From an uncultured Ignavibacteria bacterium (GTDB lineage Bacteria; Bacteroidota; Ignavibacteria; SZUA-365), in NCBI GenBank assembly GCA_913060595.1, contig CAJXSA010000135.1, positions 1-9,452 on the forward strand: a stretch of DNA of 9,452 nucleotides, in the 5' to 3' direction. Position numbers and translations under genes: made by a program. This document shows, piece by piece, positions 6,536 to 9,452 of the stretch (position 1 is its first letter; every line of letters begins with the position of its first letter). The notes below the pieces were generated by a model. It worked only from the letters and a program-made list of their open reading frames with translations. It did no database searches and was not told the origin of the DNA.

Positions 6536-7741
6536 ATGCCGCGAACTCCGCTCGACACATTGACCTCTCTCGTCACCCGTCCTGAACGCATCATATGCGG
6601 CATCATGTCGGGCACCTCCGTCGACGCCGTCGATGTCGCGCTTCTGCGCGTGCGCGGAGGCGGGAGCGCGCTGTCGCTCGAGCTGCTGCAGTATACGGAG
6701 ACGCTGTACTCCGAGGAGCTGCAGAACCGCATATTCGCGAACGCGGAAGTTGCGTCCAGTAACGTCAACGACATCTGTCTCCTGCACACCGCCCTGGCAC
6801 ATGTGTACGCCTCCGCCGTGCGGGACTGCGTGCGCGAGGCCGGCATGGAAGTCGATGATGTGGACCTGTTGGGCATGCACGGCCAGACGCTGCGGCATCT
6901 GCCCGAATCCATGAGCATCGGGGGACATGATATCTGCTCGACGCTGCAGATCGGCAGCGGTCCCACACTCGCGACGCTGCTGCAGGTTCCCGTGGTCTAT
7001 GATTTCCGCAGCGGCGACATGGCACTCGGGGGACAGGGCGCACCGCTCGTGCCGTATACCGATGCCCTGCTGTTCGCATCCGACGAAGAGCACCGTGTGC
7101 TGCTCAACATCGGCGGCATCGCGAACTGCAGCATACTTCCGCGCGGCTGCGCGCCCGGGGACGCCGTTGCCTTCGACACCGGTCCGGGAAACATGATGGT
7201 GGATGCGCTGATGCGGAAGTTCTACGGACGGGAGTTCGACAAGGGCGGAGTCGTGGCTGCGTCCGGCAACGTGCATCCCGACCTGCTCACCTGGCTGCGT
7301 CAGCATCCGTATTACCGGCGGCGTCCGCCGAAATCCGCGGGACGCGAACTTTTCGGCGAAGACTACCTGAACGACTATCTCGACCTCGCCGCTGAACTCG
7401 GCGTGCGCGAGCCCGCTGATCTCGTCGCCACGGCCGCGGAGATCACCGTGCGCAGCATCACGGCGCAGCTGCGCGCGCTGACCGAGGAATGGGACAGCTT
7501 TCATCTCATCGTCAGCGGCGGCGGCGCGCACAATCGCTACTTCCTCGAAGGACTTCGTTACGGACTTCCGAACGCGCGCGTGGATACGGGCAGCGTTCTC
7601 GGCATCGATCCGGACGCCAAGGAGGCTATCGCCTTTGCCGTGCTCGCCAATGAGTGGCTGATGGGAAATACCGCCGCCATTCCGCGTGTCACCGGCGCCC
7701 GCCGGCCCGGTCTTCTCGGCGCATTGGCCATTCCGGCATAA
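6536..7741 (+). CDS. anmK: Anhydro-N-acetylmuramic acid kinase
   Basis: AnmK phosphorylates and hydrolytically opens 1,6-anhydro-MurNAc from cell-wall turnover to give MurNAc-6-phosphate in the cytoplasm; MurQ normally follows in the pathway. The 401-residue length is slightly above the usual 370-390, because of about 20 residues before the first motif. Signatures: GIMSGTSVDAVD (22-33, nucleotide-binding start of the ASKHA-like fold), GMHGQT (113-118), LQIGSGPTLA (137-146), VVYDFRSGDMALGGQGAPLV (153-172), LLNIGGIAN (189-197), AFDTGPGN (212-219, whose Asp214 occupies the conserved catalytic-base position), LIVSGGGAHN (324-333) and DAKEAIAFAVLANE (360-373). All motifs are intact. The start ATG 6536 lacks a strong Shine-Dalgarno. 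No murQ, ampG or nagZ is seen beside it, so pathway partners must lie elsewhere. Confidence 0.96.
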   Translation: MPRTPLDTLTSLVTRPERIICGIMSGTSVDAVDVALLRVRGGGSALSLELLQYTETLYSEELQNRIFANAEVASSNVNDICLLHTALAHVYASAVRDCVREAGMEVDDVDLLGMHGQTLRHLPESMSIGGHDICSTLQIGSGPTLATLLQVPVVYDFRSGDMALGGQGAPLVPYTDALLFASDEEHRVLLNIGGIANCSILPRGCAPGDAVAFDTGPGNMMVDALMRKFYGREFDKGGVVAASGNVHPDLLTWLRQHPYYRRRPPKSAGRELFGEDYLNDYLDLAAELGVREPADLVATAAEITVRSITAQLRALTEEWDSFHLIVSGGGAHNRYFLEGLRYGLPNARVDTGSVLGIDPDAKEAIAFAVLANEWLMGNTAAIPRVTGARRPGLLGALAIPA

Positions 7742-7756
7742 TTATGAGGATTTCGT

Positions 7757-7778
7757 GAGGATGCCCTCCTTCATCCTT
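7757..7778 (+). terminator. Weak hairpin after anmK
   Basis: AGGATG (7758-7763) and CATCCT (7772-7777) pair with an 8-nt loop, with an outer G-T wobble. It lies 16 nt after the anmK stop and is followed by the short run gtttcc. It is a possible anmK terminator, but the stem is short and lacks a proper T-tract. Confidence 0.3.
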
Positions 7779-7822
7779 GTTTCCACCCCGCCTCGCTTCA
7801 AGTTTTACATTAATTTTTTCAA

Positions 7823-7832
7823 AAGTTAACTT
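7823..7832. repeat. AAGTTAACTT palindrome
   Basis: This is a perfect 10-bp palindrome in the AT-rich island before nrdJ. Its core AAGTTAAC recurs at 7864-7871 in direct orientation, 41 bp away (about four helical turns), inside the larger inverted repeat. It is a candidate half of a regulator-binding array. Confidence 0.4.
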
Positions 7833-7840
7833 GCTCTATT

Positions 7841-7860
7841 GCAATTGGTTAGCGAATTGC
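7841..7860. repeat. GCAATT/AATTGC inverted repeat
   Basis: GCAATT (7841-7846) and AATTGC (7855-7860) are reverse complements with an 8-nt spacer. The right arm shares its last two bases with the left arm of the neighbouring 22-bp dyad. It is part of the dyad cluster upstream of the nrdJ promoter. Confidence 0.4.
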
Positions 7861-7880
7861 TTTAAGTTAACACTTAAAGC
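7859..7880. promoter_or_regulatory. 22-bp operator-like dyad upstream of the nrdJ promoter
   Basis: GCTTTAAGT (7859-7867) and ACTTAAAGC (7872-7880) are perfect 9-bp arms around taac. The dyad ends 16 bp before the -35 element, a usual position for an activator or repressor site. It could instead be a weak hairpin ending anmK transcripts, but only 3 of 9 pairs are G-C and no clean T-tract follows. It does not match the NrdR box as I know it, so the binding protein is unidentified. Confidence 0.5.
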
Positions 7881-7896
7881 CCGCAGAATACTTTTC

Positions 7897-7925
7897 TTGA
7901 CACGAAACCGAGCATGGCGTATATT
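7897..7925 (+). promoter_or_regulatory. Near-consensus sigma-70-type promoter for nrdJ
   Basis: TTGACA (7897-7902) is a perfect -35, followed by a 17-bp spacer and TATATT (7920-7925, 5 of 6 to TATAAT). The same bases also fit the looser Bacteroidota spacing TTG-N20-TAnnTT. Transcription should start near 7932, leaving a leader of about 200 nt before nrdJ. The surrounding AT-rich stretch supports promoter function. Confidence 0.65.
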
Positions 7926-7931
7926 CAAAAC

Positions 7932-8133
7932 CACTATTCGGCAACGCAGTCCGCGTTTGTTTCTGCCACCTTGAGAAACACGATTCCACCGGTGATTTCA
8001 CGCGCCGGCACGGAAATCTCTGCGCCGCTTGAGCGTTCTAACACATTGTAAATAAAGAATTTCGAGCCCCCCTTTCACGGCGTTTGGTGAAAGGGATTGT
8101 CATCTTCACCCTTTTATATAAGACCTGAGACCT
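7932..8133 (+). promoter_or_regulatory. Long, possibly structured 5' leader of nrdJ
   Basis: No gene is credible here. From the inferred start near 7932 the transcript can form small hairpins at 7943-7957 (AACGC/GCGTT) and 7994-8018 (GATTTC/GAAATC, extendable by CG/CG past a bulged A), and a stronger one at 8070-8095. I looked for the cobalamin riboswitch core (GCCACTG box, CCCCGC segment) and did not find it. Short hairpins arise by chance, so only the last is notable on its own. Confidence 0.35.
8070..8095 (+). promoter_or_regulatory. Perfect 9-bp hairpin in the nrdJ leader with a competing downstream pairing
   Basis: CCCTTTCAC (8070-8078) pairs with GTGAAAGGG (8087-8095) around an 8-nt loop. 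The 3' arm can instead pair downstream: GUGAAAGGG with CCCUUUUAU (8109-8117, two G-U), or GGTGAA (8086-8091) with TTCACC (8105-8110). The alternative hairpin would end 16 nt before the nrdJ ATG. Mutually exclusive pairings are the hallmark of attenuators and translational switches, but this one is untested. Confidence 0.45.
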
Positions 8134-9452
8134 ATGAAAATCACCCGTCGCTTCACACAGCCCGGACAGAGTGCCTTCGACTGCTTCGAATACACACGCC
8201 GCTCGTCCGTTCTACGTAATCCTGATGGCAGTGTCGTGTTTGAGCTGTACGACATCGAGGTTCCGTCGCACTGGTCACAGATGGCCACCGACATCCTCGC
8301 GCAGAAATACTTCCGTAAGGCGGGAGTTCCGCAATACAATGCGGACGGGACGCCTGTGCTGGACGAAGCGGGGAAACAGGTCATCGGCGGTGAGACGAGC
8401 ATTCGGCAGGTGGTGCATCGCATGGTCGGCTGCTGGCGCGACTGGGGTGAGAAGCACGGGTATTTCGACGGTGAGGACGACGCGGAGAATTACTATCACG
8501 AGATGGCGTACACGCTGCTGCGGCAGATGGCCGCGCCGAATTCGCCGCAGTGGTTCAACACCGGGCTGCATTTCGCTTACGGGATCACGGGGAATTCCCA
8601 GGGACATTTCTATGCCGATCCCGAGTCGGGCGAAATCAAGGCGTCGGAGGATGCGTACAGCCGTCCCCAGCCGCATGCATGCTTCATTCAGTCCGTCGAG
8701 GACGACCTGGTCAACGAAGGCGGCATTTTCGACCTGGTCACGCGTGAAGCGCGCATCTTCAAGTACGGATCCGGCACGGGGAGCAATTTCAGCAATCTTC
8801 GCGGACGCAACGAGCGTCTTTCCGGCGGCGGTGTTTCCTCCGGCCTGATGTCTTTCCTCAAGATCAATGACCGCGCCGCAGGTGCGATCAAGTCGGGCGG
8901 CACGACGCGCCGCGCCGCGAAAATGGTGGTGCTCAACGTCGACCATCCGGATATCGAGGCCTTTGTCGACTGGAAGGTGCAGGAAGAGCAGAAGGTGGCC
9001 GCCCTGGTGACCGGAAGCAAAATCAACCACATGCACCTGAACCGCATCATGAAGGCGGCCACGGAAGCGGAGACAACGGACTTCACCAGGAGCAAGGATC
9101 TCGAGCTGGCCATTGTGCAGGCGCGCCGGGTCGGTGTGCATGAGAATTACATTTACCGCGCGCTGCAGCTTGTGGACCAGGGGGAGAAGGAATTCGACGT
9201 CACCGAATTCAACACCCATTACGAGGCCGAAGCGTACGCCACGGTGAGCGGTCAGAATTCCAACAACACCGTGCGCGTGTCGAACAACTTCCTCGAGGCG
9301 GTGGAGAACGACGGCAAGTGGACACTGACCTTCCGCACCACCGGCGAAGTTGCCAAGACGCTGCGCGCGCGCGACCTGTGGGAGCAGATTTCCTACGCCG
9401 CCTGGGCATCGGCGGACCCGGGCATTCAGTACGACACCACCATCAACGAGTG
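8134..9452 (+). CDS. nrdJ: Vitamin B12-dependent (class II) ribonucleotide reductase, 3'-truncated by window edge
   Basis: This class II reductase makes dNTPs from ribonucleotides, using adenosylcobalamin to generate the thiyl radical, so it needs no oxygen and no NrdB partner. The frame is open from ATG 8134 to the edge (439 codons). Signatures: FELYDIEVPSHWSQMATDIL followed by AQKYFRKAGVP; APNSPQWFNTG (substrate-pocket region); PHACFIQSVEDDL, where Cys183 is the first of the redox-active pair; FKYGSGTGSNFSNLRG; GGVSSGLMSFLKINDRAAGA, then IKSGGTTRRAAKMVVLNVDH, diagnostic for NrdJ; and SGQNSNNTVRVSNNFL. The radical cysteine, partner cysteine and C-terminal CxxC tail would lie beyond the window. 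Full-length family members run to about 750-1200 residues. No clear Shine-Dalgarno precedes the ATG; the start is supported because it directly precedes conserved sequence. Expression probably starts from the promoter at 7897-7925. Confidence 0.96.
   Translation, partial: MKITRRFTQPGQSAFDCFEYTRRSSVLRNPDGSVVFELYDIEVPSHWSQMATDILAQKYFRKAGVPQYNADGTPVLDEAGKQVIGGETSIRQVVHRMVGCWRDWGEKHGYFDGEDDAENYYHEMAYTLLRQMAAPNSPQWFNTGLHFAYGITGNSQGHFYADPESGEIKASEDAYSRPQPHACFIQSVEDDLVNEGGIFDLVTREARIFKYGSGTGSNFSNLRGRNERLSGGGVSSGLMSFLKINDRAAGAIKSGGTTRRAAKMVVLNVDHPDIEAFVDWKVQEEQKVAALVTGSKINHMHLNRIMKAATEAETTDFTRSKDLELAIVQARRVGVHENYIYRALQLVDQGEKEFDVTEFNTHYEAEAYATVSGQNSNNTVRVSNNFLEAVENDGKWTLTFRTTGEVAKTLRARDLWEQISYAAWASADPGIQYDTTINE

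Noticed and set aside
6089..7531. 480-codon open frame antisense to barrel 3 and anmK
   Set aside because: It spans two real genes and their intergenic gap, its translation matches no family I recognise, and it is explained by GC-rich codon structure.
7777..7974. 65-codon plus-strand frame starting with TTG in the nrdJ upstream region
   Set aside because: It runs through the dyad cluster and the nrdJ promoter, has no Shine-Dalgarno and no recognisable domain. Its composition simply reflects the AT-rich DNA.
7932..8133. Cobalamin riboswitch before nrdJ
   Set aside because: It was expected from the enzyme's B12 need, but I cannot find the GCCACTG B12 box or the CCCCGC core. An Rfam Cobalamin covariance-model search would settle it.
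7801..8133. NrdR boxes upstream of nrdJ
   Set aside because: No pair of acaCwAtATaTwGtgt-like 16-mers is visible; the dyads present have different sequences.
1..9452. CRISPR arrays, tRNA/rRNA genes, insertion sequences, toxin-antitoxin or defence genes
   Set aside because: I saw no regularly spaced direct repeats, cloverleaf sequences, transposase motifs or terminal inverted repeats. All sizeable coding space is accounted for by the listed genes.

Overview
The window is GC-rich, tightly packed bacterial chromosome. It carries seven protein genes: three recognisable housekeeping or metabolic genes, a conserved small membrane protein and four envelope or secreted proteins. I place it, with moderate confidence, in the FCB superphylum, as a GC-rich Bacteroidota/Chlorobiota-type lineage (Ignavibacteria/Kapabacteria-like). 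The reasons are the run of small OMP_b-brl-type outer-membrane barrels, a secreted beta-helix protein with a FlgD-like C-terminal domain of the kind seen in type IX secretion cargo, several starts without a Shine-Dalgarno site, and promoter-like elements that fit TTTG-N19-21-TAnnTTTG. Species cannot be read from the window.

Layout. (1) 2-1666 (+) is the C-terminal three quarters of primosomal helicase PriA, cut by the left edge. A DUF2721 membrane protein (1676-2155, +) follows it with almost no gap. (2) A secreted right-handed beta-helix protein (4002-2149, -) converges on the DUF2721 gene and overlaps it tail to tail by 7 bp. (3) A 258-bp divergent intergenic region (4003-4260) holds a symmetric pair of promoter-like elements. 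(4) Three consecutive (+) genes at 4261-4959, 5043-5726 and 5741-6472 encode short signal-peptide-bearing outer-membrane beta-barrel proteins that look like diverged paralogues. (5) anmK, anhydro-N-acetylmuramic acid kinase, lies at 6536-7741 (+). (6) A 392-bp intergenic region (7742-8133) contains an AT-rich island with nested inverted repeats, a near-consensus sigma-70 promoter and a roughly 200-nt leader with hairpins. (7) nrdJ, the B12-dependent class II ribonucleotide reductase, starts at 8134 and runs off the right edge.

How the parts relate: priA and nrdJ serve DNA replication and restart and dNTP supply. anmK recycles peptidoglycan sugar. The beta-helix gene and the three barrels form a cell-surface block that may share the divergent control region. 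I found no mobile element, CRISPR array, tRNA, rRNA or defence system, and no clear sign of a new multi-gene system. The least explained signals are the regulatory DNA before nrdJ and the symmetric divergent promoter at about 4151-4198.
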